From assembly GCA_965205925.1 (NCBI GenBank), contig OZ242183.1:62001-126000 (forward strand): a DNA stretch of 64,000 nucleotides. The letters run 5' to 3'. A model generated the notes under the pieces. It saw nothing but the letters and a program-made list of their open reading frames with translations. It was not told where the DNA came from and did not search any database. The translations under genes and the position numbers were made by a program. The first letter of the stretch is position 1; each line of letters begins with the position of its first letter. Below, one piece after another: positions 43,916 to 52,706 of the stretch. Source of the stretch: CAYRJD01 sp965205925 (GTDB lineage: Bacteria; Actinomycetota; Acidimicrobiia; Acidimicrobiales; Poriferisodalaceae).

Positions 43916-45118
43916 CTAGTCAAGTAATGAGCGACTGATTACAACGTTTTGGATCTCGGTAGCGCCGTCTAGGTAGTGAGTTAGTCGAGCTGCTGACAGG
44001 TGACGCGGCAGCGGATGATCACGGCGAGCGCCGACCGCACCCATTACTTGCATGCAGTCACTGATGCGCCGCTCGGCAACACGGGTCGCAAACTTCTTGG
44101 CGTGAGCTGCCGCAACGGGAGTAGTCCCTGGGGCTGCGGCTCGATAGGCCAATAAGCGCGCCGCCTCTAGATCGGTCGCAACATCGGCCAACAAAAACCG
44201 TACGCCTTGAAAGTCTGCGACTCGTTCGCCGAACGCTTGTCGCTGGCGCACATAGTTGACAGCGGTTTCAAGCGCGGTGCGAAGCATCCCGCAGCACATT
44301 GCCGACACCAGCACACGAGCAATATCGATGCCAGCCATAGCGGCAGCAAATCCTCCCCCAGCGGGTACAAACAACTCGTTGTCGGACACGGTGCAATCGT
44401 CAAACTCAATGCCATTGGTGCCCATAGCGTGCGCTCCCACCAGCTGATAAGCAGGCTGACGCTTGACGCCTTGTGCGGTGGCGGTATCAACCAAAAACAC
44501 TGCGATGCCGCGGTGCCCTAACGATTTATCGGTTTGCGCGTACACCGACAGAAGTTGCGCTGCGCTGCCATTTGTTACCCACGCTTTGGTGCCGTTCAGC
44601 ACCCAGCTATCACCGTCACGCTGCGCTGAAACCGTGATAGCTGCAGCGTCGCTACCGACCTCTGGCTCGGTCAATAAGAAAGCGCCAACCCTTTTCCCGC
44701 TTACTAGTTCTGGTAAAACAGCCTCGCGCATCTTTGGCGGTGCCAGTTTGCTGACTGAGTTAGCCAAGTTGTTATGACAAACCAACGAAAACGCCACTGC
44801 CAGATCTACCGCTGCTATCTCTTCGAGCACGCGTGCTAACCCAAACTGGTTCAGCTCTGCTCCACCGTCAACGGCGGGAACGAGCAGTCCGGTAAAGCCA
44901 TTAGCTGCGGCAGATTCGAATGCCTCATGAGCAAATCGGCGCTCGCTCTCCCAGGTTTCGCTGCGCTCTGCAACAAATGCTCGCGCCCAGTTAGCAGCGG
45001 CAGACACTTTCTCGGCGCTGGGAGCATCTAGGTCGACATCAGTTACGGCAGCAGATTCACTTACCGAACTAAGCGGATCGGTGGGCCAAAGTTGTGCTGG
45101 AGCAGATTGTTTGGTCAT
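43916..45118 (-). CDS. Acyl-CoA dehydrogenase
   Basis: 400-aa flavoenzyme. LLVPAVDGGAELNQFGLARVLEEIA, AFLLTEPEVGSDAAAI, WVLNGTKAWVTNGSAAQ, and the C-terminal CMQVMGAVGARRDHPLPRHLSAARLTHYLDGATEIQNVVISR. The last gene of a minus-strand cluster; its ATG overlaps the stop of the SDR gene (ATGA). It introduces an alpha-beta double bond into an acyl-CoA whose identity is unknown. Confidence 0.9.
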   Translation of the reverse strand: MTKQSAPAQLWPTDPLSSVSESAAVTDVDLDAPSAEKVSAAANWARAFVAERSETWESERRFAHEAFESAAANGFTGLLVPAVDGGAELNQFGLARVLEEIAAVDLAVAFSLVCHNNLANSVSKLAPPKMREAVLPELVSGKRVGAFLLTEPEVGSDAAAITVSAQRDGDSWVLNGTKAWVTNGSAAQLLSVYAQTDKSLGHRGIAVFLVDTATAQGVKRQPAYQLVGAHAMGTNGIEFDDCTVSDNELFVPAGGGFAAAMAGIDIARVLVSAMCCGMLRTALETAVNYVRQRQAFGERVADFQGVRFLLADVATDLEAARLLAYRAAAPGTTPVAAAHAKKFATRVAERRISDCMQVMGAVGARRDHPLPRHLSAARLTHYLDGATEIQNVVISRSLLD

Positions 45119-45996
45119 AGTCGCCGAACTTTGGATTGCTTGCCAGTACTGCCGTAGGCCATACCGGTCATTCTGTGCAGATTACGAGAGTTGTGCAGTT
45201 TGCCTTGCAGGCGCGGTCCCGAGGCCAACAGTCCGCCGTCCACTATGTGAGCTTGCCCTGTTACAAACTGCGACTCGTCGCCCGCCAAAAACATTGCCAT
45301 CGCAGCTATGTCGTCTCCCTCGCCGCGATTAGGCCAAGGCTGTATTTGCGACATCACCTCCTCAGCTTGGGCTTCGTTGCCGTCATGCATCAACGGAGTG
45401 AAAATAATTCCAGGGCAGATGGCGTTGACGCGTATGCGATGCGGTGCTAGCTCTACCGCTGTTGTGGTTGACAAGTTGACAACGGCTGCCTTGGCGGCCG
45501 AATAAGCCTGTGGTCCAGCTCCACCACCGATACCGGCGATCGATGCCGTGTTGATGATTGACCCGCCGGTGCCTTGCTCGATCATTACGCGAGCGCAGTG
45601 CTTGATGCCTAGAAAAACTGACCGCACTAATACCGCAAACGTTTCGTCCCAAGCATCTGTTGCCAGTTCGGTAATAGGGCCGAACGCCCCACCGATGCCA
45701 GCGTTGTTAAACATCACATCAAGCTGGCCGAAAGCCTCTAACGCAAAATCAACGAGAGCAGCAATGTCTTCTTCTTGTGAAACGTCGGTGCGCGTAAATC
45801 GCACACGTTCTCCTGCGCCGCTGGCTGATAGCTCCTCGACTAGTTCCCGTCCCCTGTCAACGTTGAGGTCGGCTATCACTACCGACGCTTGGGAGGCAAT
45901 GAACTGTTCAACGGTGGCACGCCCCATGCCGCTTGCACCGCCGGTGACAATCGCAACCTTGCCCGTCAAGCGTCCGGTGGCTTTATTCGGTGTCAT
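45115..45996 (-). CDS. SDR family oxidoreductase
   Basis: 293-aa short-chain dehydrogenase. TGGASGMGRATVEQF (cofactor), NNAGIGGAFGP, NTASIAGIGGGAGPQAYSAAK (catalytic S, Y and K) and GQAHIVDGGLLASG. The last 30 residues are basic and not typical. Overlaps the downstream acyl-CoA dehydrogenase by ATGA, so both work in one pathway; 42 bp separate it from the upstream DUF1015 gene. Confidence 0.88.
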   Translation of the reverse strand: MTPNKATGRLTGKVAIVTGGASGMGRATVEQFIASQASVVIADLNVDRGRELVEELSASGAGERVRFTRTDVSQEEDIAALVDFALEAFGQLDVMFNNAGIGGAFGPITELATDAWDETFAVLVRSVFLGIKHCARVMIEQGTGGSIINTASIAGIGGGAGPQAYSAAKAAVVNLSTTTAVELAPHRIRVNAICPGIIFTPLMHDGNEAQAEEVMSQIQPWPNRGEGDDIAAMAMFLAGDESQFVTGQAHIVDGGLLASGPRLQGKLHNSRNLHRMTGMAYGSTGKQSKVRRL

Positions 45997-46038
45997 GTTC
46001 GGTTCCTTTCACTTTGCTAATAAGCGACTACTAGGCGA

Positions 46039-47268
46039 CTAGTAATCAACGAGCATTACTCCTGCGCGCACCTTGGGCACCAGATAGGTGCTCTTGGGCG
46101 GCATGGTTTCACCTCGATCGGCGATCGCAAATACGGCTTGCGCTGGTACCGGAGCAGACAAAACCGTAAAAATGTCGGATCCGGGATTGGCGTGCGAGCC
46201 TGGCTGAGAGTTGCCTGAAGACGAAAACGGTCCTGTTGCAAGCGGTGAAGGGCGGTAGGTGATTCGCGAGTCTGACGGTTCGGTTATGTCAAACAGTGCT
46301 GGAAGCAGTTGAGCATGAATGAACTCGGAGTCCATCAGAGGCGAGCTGCCGCTAGCTGGGTTCTGCCCCGAGTTCGTTGCCAACAAATCCAGTCGACGCG
46401 CGCTGTACCAGCGCTCACCCATTCCTATGCCAAGCCAGCCAGCGTGGTCGGGGATAGCTGCGGTCTCATCGGACACCTCGGCTATTTCGCAGAACTGCGC
46501 CAAGATCTCCAGAATGCGGCGAGGCATCACATCAATGTCGGAGATCAAGCGATCAAAACCAGTTAGGACTAGCTCCTCGGGTGGCACCATCGCGACCAGC
46601 ACTCGCTTAAACCCGGCCAGCGTTCCGGCCGCCACGCGATGATGACCATCCATGATGTAGATACTGTCAGCTAGCGAAACTTCTGCGCTAGCTGGATCAA
46701 TGCACCAGAGTGTGATGGTTGCGCCGTCTGCGGTTTCGGCATGTAGCAGCAAGTCGCTATCGCTCGTAGCTGGTTCAACTGGATTCGCAGCAATCGTGGC
46801 ATCAATGACATCTCTAATCCAAGGTGCGCCCGGGCAGGTAGCCAGAACGGGGCTCCACATTTGCGCTGTCTCTGCAAGGCTGGCCGCCAACGAAACCACA
46901 TTTGCTTCATGCGTGGCCTCATGAGCGCACAGCTTGTGCTCGTCCAGCTCGATCATGCCGATCACGGAATGCTGAACCCGACCAAGCGCTTCTATGCGTT
47001 GCACAAACAACCGTGGCTCGGTCTGCTGGCTGTAAGCGCCAGCATCTAGCAGCCTCTGAAGGGCCGCCGCTGAGCGCACGGCCATACCTTGATGCCCGCT
47101 GGGATGCGTGCCCGTAATGCTGGGCGCCGATGTGACGTGAACAAACGAATCTAAGTTGTCCGCCAGCAAGCGTTCACGCATTGCTTGCGTCAGAGTGTCG
47201 TGCGGTGGCGCGACAACTCTTTTGACCCACTCCGGGGTGAGAACGGCTGCTCGCACCGGATGTATCAC
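46039..47268 (-). CDS. DUF1015 family protein
   Basis: 409-aa protein of the DUF1015 family, whose function is not settled. HPVRAAVLTPEWVKRVVAPPHDTL at the start, VQRIEALGRVQHSVIGMIELDEHKLCAHEATHEA, and SIYIMDGHHRVAAGTLAG carry the family-conserved D-G-H-H-R. It ends in PKSTYLVPKVRAGVMLVDY. Found between a CoA-transferase (overlap of 4 bp, ATGA) and an SDR, so it may assist the same pathway. Confidence 0.85.
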   Translation of the reverse strand: MIHPVRAAVLTPEWVKRVVAPPHDTLTQAMRERLLADNLDSFVHVTSAPSITGTHPSGHQGMAVRSAAALQRLLDAGAYSQQTEPRLFVQRIEALGRVQHSVIGMIELDEHKLCAHEATHEANVVSLAASLAETAQMWSPVLATCPGAPWIRDVIDATIAANPVEPATSDSDLLLHAETADGATITLWCIDPASAEVSLADSIYIMDGHHRVAAGTLAGFKRVLVAMVPPEELVLTGFDRLISDIDVMPRRILEILAQFCEIAEVSDETAAIPDHAGWLGIGMGERWYSARRLDLLATNSGQNPASGSSPLMDSEFIHAQLLPALFDITEPSDSRITYRPSPLATGPFSSSGNSQPGSHANPGSDIFTVLSAPVPAQAVFAIADRGETMPPKSTYLVPKVRAGVMLVDY

Positions 47269-48458
47269 GGAATCACACCGGCTTGCTTCAATGCTTCAAT
47301 ACGGTCCCAATCAAGACCTACTTCGTTCAACACCAGTTCTGTGTGCTGACCAATCTCGGGAGGTGCCTGGGTTACCTGCCAAGAACTAGTCGAAAAATCG
47401 ACCGGAGTAGCCACCATTTCCACCGTTTCACCGTCTTGGGTTGGTACCGACACCCAGCATCCGGCGGCTTGGGCTTGCGGGTCGCTACGCATGTCCAAGG
47501 TTGATTGAACTGGCGCCCACCACACATCACCTGCGTCAAAGATCTCTCCCCACTTTGCTCGCGTGCGAGTAGCCATCACATCGTCCATCTCCACAATCAA
47601 CTCTTCGCAATGTTCTACGCGAGTTTCCAGTGATTCGTATTTGGGGTTTTCAAGCCAGTCGGGGCGCTCAAGGCAAGCAACTACTGCAGGCCAATGACGA
47701 TCACCCTCAAGCCCCAGCATCCACAACCATTTGTCGTCTGAACAGCGATAACAGTTGATCAGCGGATTTGGTGGATTCTTGCGACTCCACGGTGTGGTTT
47801 CTTCACCGGTCATCGCGGTGACGTTGTGATCCCAACCCAACATGTATGTGCCTAACCGCAGCAACGATGTCTCTACCAGCTGCCCTTTGCCCGTTTTTGT
47901 GCGATGAAACAGCGCAGCAGACACTCCGGCGGCTGAGGCCATTCCGGTCATGTGATCACCCATGCCGCCACGCTGGTAAGGCAGCTGAGCATCTTCTGGT
48001 GTTAGAGACAATGCAATACCGGCGCGCGACCAAAACGCACCAACGTCATAGGATTGCCGATCGCTTTCTTCACCACGCAGCGACAAGCCGGTGACGCTGG
48101 CATAAATCAAGGTCGGGTAACGCTTCGTAAGGGATTCAAAATCCAGTCCGAGTCGAGCCAAACCGCCAGGCCTGACATTTGAAAGAAACACGTCGGCTTG
48201 TGCCAGCAAGCTGTGTAGCACTTCAAGACCTTCGGGCATAGACAGGTCAAGGGCGACGCTGCGTTTACCGCGGTTGTCTAAGTCAAATGGCGGATTGCCT
48301 TGCTTATAGAGCCATTCAAGCGAGCGGAATGGGTCTCCCTGATGCGTCTCAATCTTGATGACATCGGCTCCCCAATCGGCCAAAATGCCGCCACAGGCAG
48401 GTCCCGCTACCCAGACACCAAGCTCGACAACTCGTATGCCATCCATGGGTCCGGCCAT
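47265..48458 (-). CDS. CaiB/BaiF family type III CoA-transferase
   Basis: 397-aa CoA-transferase. GIRVVELGVWVAGPACGGILADWGADVIKIET opens the fold, and NRGKRSVALDLSMPEGLEVL follows. GGMGDHMTGMASAAGVSAALFHRTKTGKGQLVETSLLRLG supplies the usual catalytic Asp (GMGDH). KNPPNPLINCYRCSDDKWLWM is a family loop. Could activate a carboxylic acid by CoA transfer for the acyl-CoA dehydrogenase and SDR encoded downstream. Confidence 0.88.
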   Translation of the reverse strand: MAGPMDGIRVVELGVWVAGPACGGILADWGADVIKIETHQGDPFRSLEWLYKQGNPPFDLDNRGKRSVALDLSMPEGLEVLHSLLAQADVFLSNVRPGGLARLGLDFESLTKRYPTLIYASVTGLSLRGEESDRQSYDVGAFWSRAGIALSLTPEDAQLPYQRGGMGDHMTGMASAAGVSAALFHRTKTGKGQLVETSLLRLGTYMLGWDHNVTAMTGEETTPWSRKNPPNPLINCYRCSDDKWLWMLGLEGDRHWPAVVACLERPDWLENPKYESLETRVEHCEELIVEMDDVMATRTRAKWGEIFDAGDVWWAPVQSTLDMRSDPQAQAAGCWVSVPTQDGETVEMVATPVDFSTSSWQVTQAPPEIGQHTELVLNEVGLDWDRIEALKQAGVIP

Positions 48459-48495
48459 CAGTCTCCGCTCCCGTTTTTGCTGGATTTCCTAGTAG

Positions 48496-49128
48496 CTATT
48501 GCGCTGACATGCCCGCTGGCGCAGCTATAGCGGCGGGGCCGTCAGGGTTCAGTGTGAATGGTGGGTAACGATCGGTCAAAAGATTCATGTATGCGAAAAA
48601 TCGCAGTTGCAGATTTATTACTGCGACCATAAACCGGTGAAAGCCAGCGGGCCAGCGGCCAGTGAACAGCAGCACAAAAAACATGATGAGCAGCGCAAAC
48701 GGAGCGACGACGAAAAACATGAATGCGTACCAAATAAAAGCGGGTATGGCAAGAATTGGGCGAAGCAACACCGTCAGGCGATTGCGGTCTGTTAGCTGCG
48801 CTTCAATGTCCGTAGTAGCTGGATAGCTTCCAGGATCCTCATCGTTATAGCTCCATTCCGCTTTCGGATAGACGTCAGTGAGAACTAAGACGTAGGCCAG
48901 CAAACGATTTTCGTAACGGTGAAACATTACGAAGAACCGCGCCAATACATCTGGGATTTTCCCGGTAAAAATCGCTACCAGCCAGGTAACAAACCAGACC
49001 GGGTTTAACACGATTCGCAAAATTTCAACGATGATCGCGTGCGGAATAATCAACAACCAGTGCACCAATACGCGCCAGTTGGCGATCCTTTCGGGGGTAT
49101 CTACCGAGAACCTTGCTGGATAATCCAT
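48496..49128 (-). CDS. DUF4389 membrane protein
   Basis: 210-aa membrane protein. YPARFSVDTPERIANWRVLVHWLLIIPHAI, WFVTWLVAIFTGKIPDVLARFFVMFHRYENRLLAYVLVLTD and a second similar block (FFVLLFTGRWPAGFHRFMVAVINLQLRFFAYMNLLTDRYPPF) show a duplicated DUF4389 unit with four or more membrane segments. Function unknown. It lies between an acyl-CoA ligase and a CoA-transferase on the same strand. Confidence 0.85.
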   Translation of the reverse strand: MDYPARFSVDTPERIANWRVLVHWLLIIPHAIIVEILRIVLNPVWFVTWLVAIFTGKIPDVLARFFVMFHRYENRLLAYVLVLTDVYPKAEWSYNDEDPGSYPATTDIEAQLTDRNRLTVLLRPILAIPAFIWYAFMFFVVAPFALLIMFFVLLFTGRWPAGFHRFMVAVINLQLRFFAYMNLLTDRYPPFTLNPDGPAAIAAPAGMSAQ

Positions 49129-49185
49129 GGCGGCAGCTTACGCAACCTGTGAGTAAGCGGCTAATTGGGCAGATACGCCACACCG

Positions 49186-50748
49186 TTACTTCGTAAGTTC
49201 CTCCAAAATTGGAATCAAATGGCGGCGTAGCAGCTTGCCTGTTGAAGTTCTAGGCAGCTCTTCTAGCAAATGCACTACCTCGGGTCGTTTAAAAGGCGCA
49301 AGCCGTTCGCGTGCGTGCGCAACTAGATCCTCACCCGAGACCTTGCTGTCAGCTCGTACGACCGCAGCGGCCACTACTCGCTCACCCCACTCTTCGCTAG
49401 GGATACCTACCACTGCTACTTCCAACACTTCGGCGTGTTCATAGAGCACACCTTCTACCTCATCGGGCAGCACGTTTTCGCCGCCGCGAATAATCATGTC
49501 GCCAGTGCGACCAGACAAAAACAAATAGTCGCCCTCATCTATGTATCCGAGGTCGCCGGTATGCACCCAGCCTTCATCGTCGATGGTTATGCGAGTTTTT
49601 TCTTCGTTACCCCAGTAGCCGCTCATCGCCCTGGCTGTTAGTAACTGCACCTCGCCCATCACTCCCGGACCGACCGGCTTGCCGGTATCGGTGTCAACCA
49701 CACGCATCTGTACGTCTTCAAGTAGCTGACCAACCGAGCTAAGCCGACGCAGTTTGGCTTGCTTCTCGGGTTCAGTGCCCTCAATGCGATGATCATCAGG
49801 ATCAAGTACTGCGACCGTTGATGTGGTCTCGGTCTGGCCATAGGCGCCGGTGAATGCCACATTGGGTGGGAAGCTCTCGATCGCTCTGCGAATGACCGAG
49901 GGTGGCATCGGCGCTGCACCGTACGTAACTGCTTCTAGCGACTCAAACGCTTCGGGAGAGAAATTCGGAGCTTCCATCACGCGCGACAACATCGTCGGCA
50001 CCAAGAACGCGTGCGTTGCCTTTTGCTCCTTTACGCAGTCGATCCACTGAGACGCCTCAAACTGAGCCAACAGCACCACCACTCGACCGCTGTAAAGAGC
50101 ATTCAGCATCGATGTAAGTCCAGCAATGTGATACAGAGGCACAGCGATCGCCATGCGACCAATGTCTTCGCCTGTTGCAGCGTCGTTTGTACCCATTACA
50201 TAACCGGTGATGGCTTCGTTAGTGAGACGCACACCCTTAGGCAGCGCGGTGGTGCCACTGGTGTAGAGCAGCGCACACAATCCGTCAGGATCAACCTCTG
50301 CGGGCACCGGCAACTCAAATGCCTCATCTCGAGCGGCCGCGAAAGAGCTCGGGTCGTCCAGCAACAGCACCTCAACAATGGAGTCTGGTTTGGCTTGCTC
50401 GACCTGTTCGCCATAGCGAGTTTCGCTAAACAGCACCTTCACGCCGGAATCCTTTAGCAGGTGCGCTATCTCCTCCGAGCCTGCCCTGAAGTTCATCGGT
50501 ACCACGGTTGCCCCGGCAAATGCCGCTCCGAAGATGGCTTCAACGCACTCGACGCTGTTGGTTGCAAACACTCCAACCCGATCGCCTGGCTCAACACCCA
50601 GAGTGGTTAGCAAGCCGGCGGTCTTAGCAACGTTGTCAAGCAACTGTTGGTAGGTGATCTCTCGCACCGGATCGCAGGAGGTATCAATCAAGATGGTTTG
50701 GTCACCAGCAATCGTTGCTGGCATGAATAGGAGCATTCCTAGGTTCAA
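49186..50748 (-). CDS. Acyl-CoA ligase (class I adenylate-forming)
   Basis: 520-aa AMP-forming ligase that activates a carboxylic acid to acyl-CoA. LCALLYTSGTTALPKGV is the P-loop-like motif, then GAYGQTETTSTVAVLD, WVHTGDLGYIDEGDYLFLSGRTGDMIIRGGENVLPDEVE (hinge) and the catalytic lysine in RTSTGKLLRR. TTG start at 50748 with AAGGGAA upstream; ATG 50736 is an alternative. First gene of the six-gene minus-strand acyl cluster. Divergent from the selenoprotein candidate, 53 bp apart. Confidence 0.9.
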   Translation of the reverse strand: MNLGMLLFMPATIAGDQTILIDTSCDPVREITYQQLLDNVAKTAGLLTTLGVEPGDRVGVFATNSVECVEAIFGAAFAGATVVPMNFRAGSEEIAHLLKDSGVKVLFSETRYGEQVEQAKPDSIVEVLLLDDPSSFAAARDEAFELPVPAEVDPDGLCALLYTSGTTALPKGVRLTNEAITGYVMGTNDAATGEDIGRMAIAVPLYHIAGLTSMLNALYSGRVVVLLAQFEASQWIDCVKEQKATHAFLVPTMLSRVMEAPNFSPEAFESLEAVTYGAAPMPPSVIRRAIESFPPNVAFTGAYGQTETTSTVAVLDPDDHRIEGTEPEKQAKLRRLSSVGQLLEDVQMRVVDTDTGKPVGPGVMGEVQLLTARAMSGYWGNEEKTRITIDDEGWVHTGDLGYIDEGDYLFLSGRTGDMIIRGGENVLPDEVEGVLYEHAEVLEVAVVGIPSEEWGERVVAAAVVRADSKVSGEDLVAHARERLAPFKRPEVVHLLEELPRTSTGKLLRRHLIPILEELTK

Positions 50749-50801
50749 AGCGTTCCCTTTGAGTTATTTCGCGGTGGCTTATTGTGCCCTAACCTGAACT
50801 T

Positions 50802-51440
50802 ATGGCAAACACCAAAGAAACACCTGACATTGAATTCTGGGTGGATCCGCTCTGACCGTGGTGTTGGGTGACGGCTCGTTGGGTCGTAGATGAGGTCGCA
50901 ACTAAGCGCAACCTAAATATCACATGGCAGCCGATCAGTTTGCTGTTTAAAAACAACCCCTCTAAGGATCAGCAGTACTACTCCGCTATGAAAACCACTC
51001 ACGACATGCTGCGAGTAATGGAAGCGGTGCGTGAAGCCAAGGGTGATGCGCCAGTGTTTGACCTGTATTGGGAGCTGGGCACGCGTATTCACAATGACGG
51101 CGACCTGGGATTTGATGTGGCCGATGCCCTAGAAGCGGTGGGACTAGATCGTGCGTTTGCCGAGGCCGGCGATGACGAGGCCTGGGATGAGATAGTGCGC
51201 AAGCGGATGCAGCAAGGATTGGAATTGGTGGGCGAAGACGTTGGCACGCCGATCATTGCCTGGGACCGCTTTGATGGTGAACGCATGGCTTTGTTTGGGC
51301 CAGTGATCACCAAGGCGCCTACAGGCGATGACGCTCTGAAGCTGTGGGACGCCATGATTGATCTAGGTGATATAGATGGATTCTGGGAACTGAAACGCAC
51401 CAGAACACAAAGACCCGACTTCGGAGACCGACCTAGCTGA
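50802..51440 (+). CDS. Candidate selenoprotein: mycothiol-dependent DsbA-family reductase (Rv2466c-like) with in-frame UGA
   Basis: 212-aa DsbA-fold protein read from ATG 50802 through an in-frame TGA at 50853-50855 (codon 18). Around it the frame gives EFWVDPL-U-PWCWVTARWVV, which lines up with FWFDPLCPWCWITSRWI of M. tuberculosis Rv2466c, a mycothiol-dependent reductase; U18 takes the first cysteine of CPWC and C21 the second. Downstream the match goes on (GEDVGTPII with cis-Pro150, FGPVITKAPTGDDALKLWDA, FFELKRTRT-like WELKRTRTQRPDF), so the gene is not decayed. A hairpin follows the UGA at bSECIS distance. Without recoding, only a fragment from GTG 50868, lacking the redox motif, would be made. 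The alternative is a nonsense mutation or sequencing error. Confidence 0.8.
50871..50894 (+). promoter_or_regulatory. Candidate bacterial SECIS hairpin downstream of the UGA
   Basis: Two mutually exclusive hairpins start 15-19 nt after the UGA. One pairs ACGGCU (50871-50876) with GGUCGU (50882-50887) around loop CGUUG. The other pairs CUCGUU (50875-50880) with GAUGAG (50889-50894) around a loop beginning GGGUC, like the E. coli fdhF loop GGUC. Both place a G in the first bases of the loop at a distance allowed for bSECIS. Drawn by hand, no folding energy was calculated. Confidence 0.4.
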
Positions 51441-51491
51441 CGGATCTAACTGGCGGACTAGTCTGACCGCACTGGAGAAATAGGGGTTTCC

Positions 51492-52706
51492 ATGCCAACA
51501 GGCTCAGCTTCTTCGTCTACAGCGCTGCATACGGCTGGTGGGACCCTGCTGGACGGGTTAACCATTATCGACACTGATAGCCACTGGTCTGAGCCATACG
51601 ACCTGTGGACCTCGCGTGCGCCAGCGGCGTATCGCGACCGTGTTCCGGTGATGGCGGAACGCAACGGTCGGCGGCGCTGGTGGTTTGACGGAGACATACC
51701 CATTGGTTTGCCGATCGCTTCGTCGGTGGTTGCACCCGACGGACAAAAGGTCAAAGGCACTGCCTTTTTTGATTTAGACAACGAAATGGTTCACCGCGCC
51801 AGCTTTGATGCTCAGGCGCGAGTGGAGATGTTGGATCAGCTAGGTATTACCGCTCAGATCATGTATCCCAACGTGGCGGGCTTCGGTAATCAGAACTTTC
51901 TCAAGTCGCCCGACGATGCGCTGCGGCTGATCTCAGTTGAGATCTACAACGACGCTCTGGCGGAGTTTCAGGCCGAGACCAACCAGCGGGTATATGGCAT
52001 GGCGCTATTGCCGTGGTGGGATCTTGACGCCTCTGTCAAAGAGATCGAACGCTGTCACGCCAACGGCCTGCGCGGAATCGTGACCTGCTCAAACCCCGAA
52101 GAAGCTGGCATGGCTGACATGGCAACCTCGCATTGGGACCCGGTGTGGCAGGTGTGCACAGATTTGGCAATGCCTGTGAATTTCCATATTGGATCGTCGG
52201 AGGGCAACTTGGATTTCTACGGCAAGGCGCCATGGCCATCGTTTGGAAACGAACGTCGTCTAGCGGCTGGTTCTGCGAACTTGTTTATGGGTAACGGTCG
52301 CGTTATCGGCAACATGATTTACTCTGGCGTGCCGGAGCGATTCCCCGACCTGAAGTTTGTGTCGGTTGAGAGCGGTATCGGCTGGCTGCCGTTTTTCTTA
52401 GAGGTGCTTGACCACCAGATGCATGAGACCGCTCCGAATGAGTTGGCTGAACTTTCAATGCTGCCGTCGGAATATTTCAGGCGGCAGTTCTATGGGTGTT
52501 TTTGGTTTGAACGTTCAACTGTGCGACCAACCGTGGAATATTTAGGAGCACAGAGTGTGATGTTTGAAACGGATTTTCCGCATCCGACTTGCCTATATCC
52601 GCGTGACGACCATGACCTTGCCAAGGCATTGGAAGGCATTCCAGCTGACGACCTAGAAGCGATTATGTGGAGGAACGCAGCCGAACTGTACCGCCTCGAG
52701 GTTTAG
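51492..52706 (+). CDS. Amidohydrolase family protein (amidohydrolase 2)
   Basis: 404-aa TIM-barrel metal hydrolase. The N-terminal metal motif appears as IDTDSHWSEP (D-x-H). A middle section has QLGITAQIMYPNVAG and PVNFHIGSSEG (histidine ligand), and the C-terminal VMFETDFPHPTCLYP supplies the last aspartate. This subgroup includes decarboxylases and hydrolases of aromatic or cyclic acids (ACMSD-like). ATG start at 51492. The gene end overlaps the convergent hydratase by 4 bp. Confidence 0.87.
   Translation: MPTGSASSSTALHTAGGTLLDGLTIIDTDSHWSEPYDLWTSRAPAAYRDRVPVMAERNGRRRWWFDGDIPIGLPIASSVVAPDGQKVKGTAFFDLDNEMVHRASFDAQARVEMLDQLGITAQIMYPNVAGFGNQNFLKSPDDALRLISVEIYNDALAEFQAETNQRVYGMALLPWWDLDASVKEIERCHANGLRGIVTCSNPEEAGMADMATSHWDPVWQVCTDLAMPVNFHIGSSEGNLDFYGKAPWPSFGNERRLAAGSANLFMGNGRVIGNMIYSGVPERFPDLKFVSVESGIGWLPFFLEVLDHQMHETAPNELAELSMLPSEYFRRQFYGCFWFERSTVRPTVEYLGAQSVMFETDFPHPTCLYPRDDHDLAKALEGIPADDLEAIMWRNAAELYRLEV

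Noticed and set aside
50868..51440. Reading the 50868 frame as an intact 190-aa gene
   Set aside because: It would lack the conserved N-terminal strand and active site; the frame upstream of the UGA encodes both.
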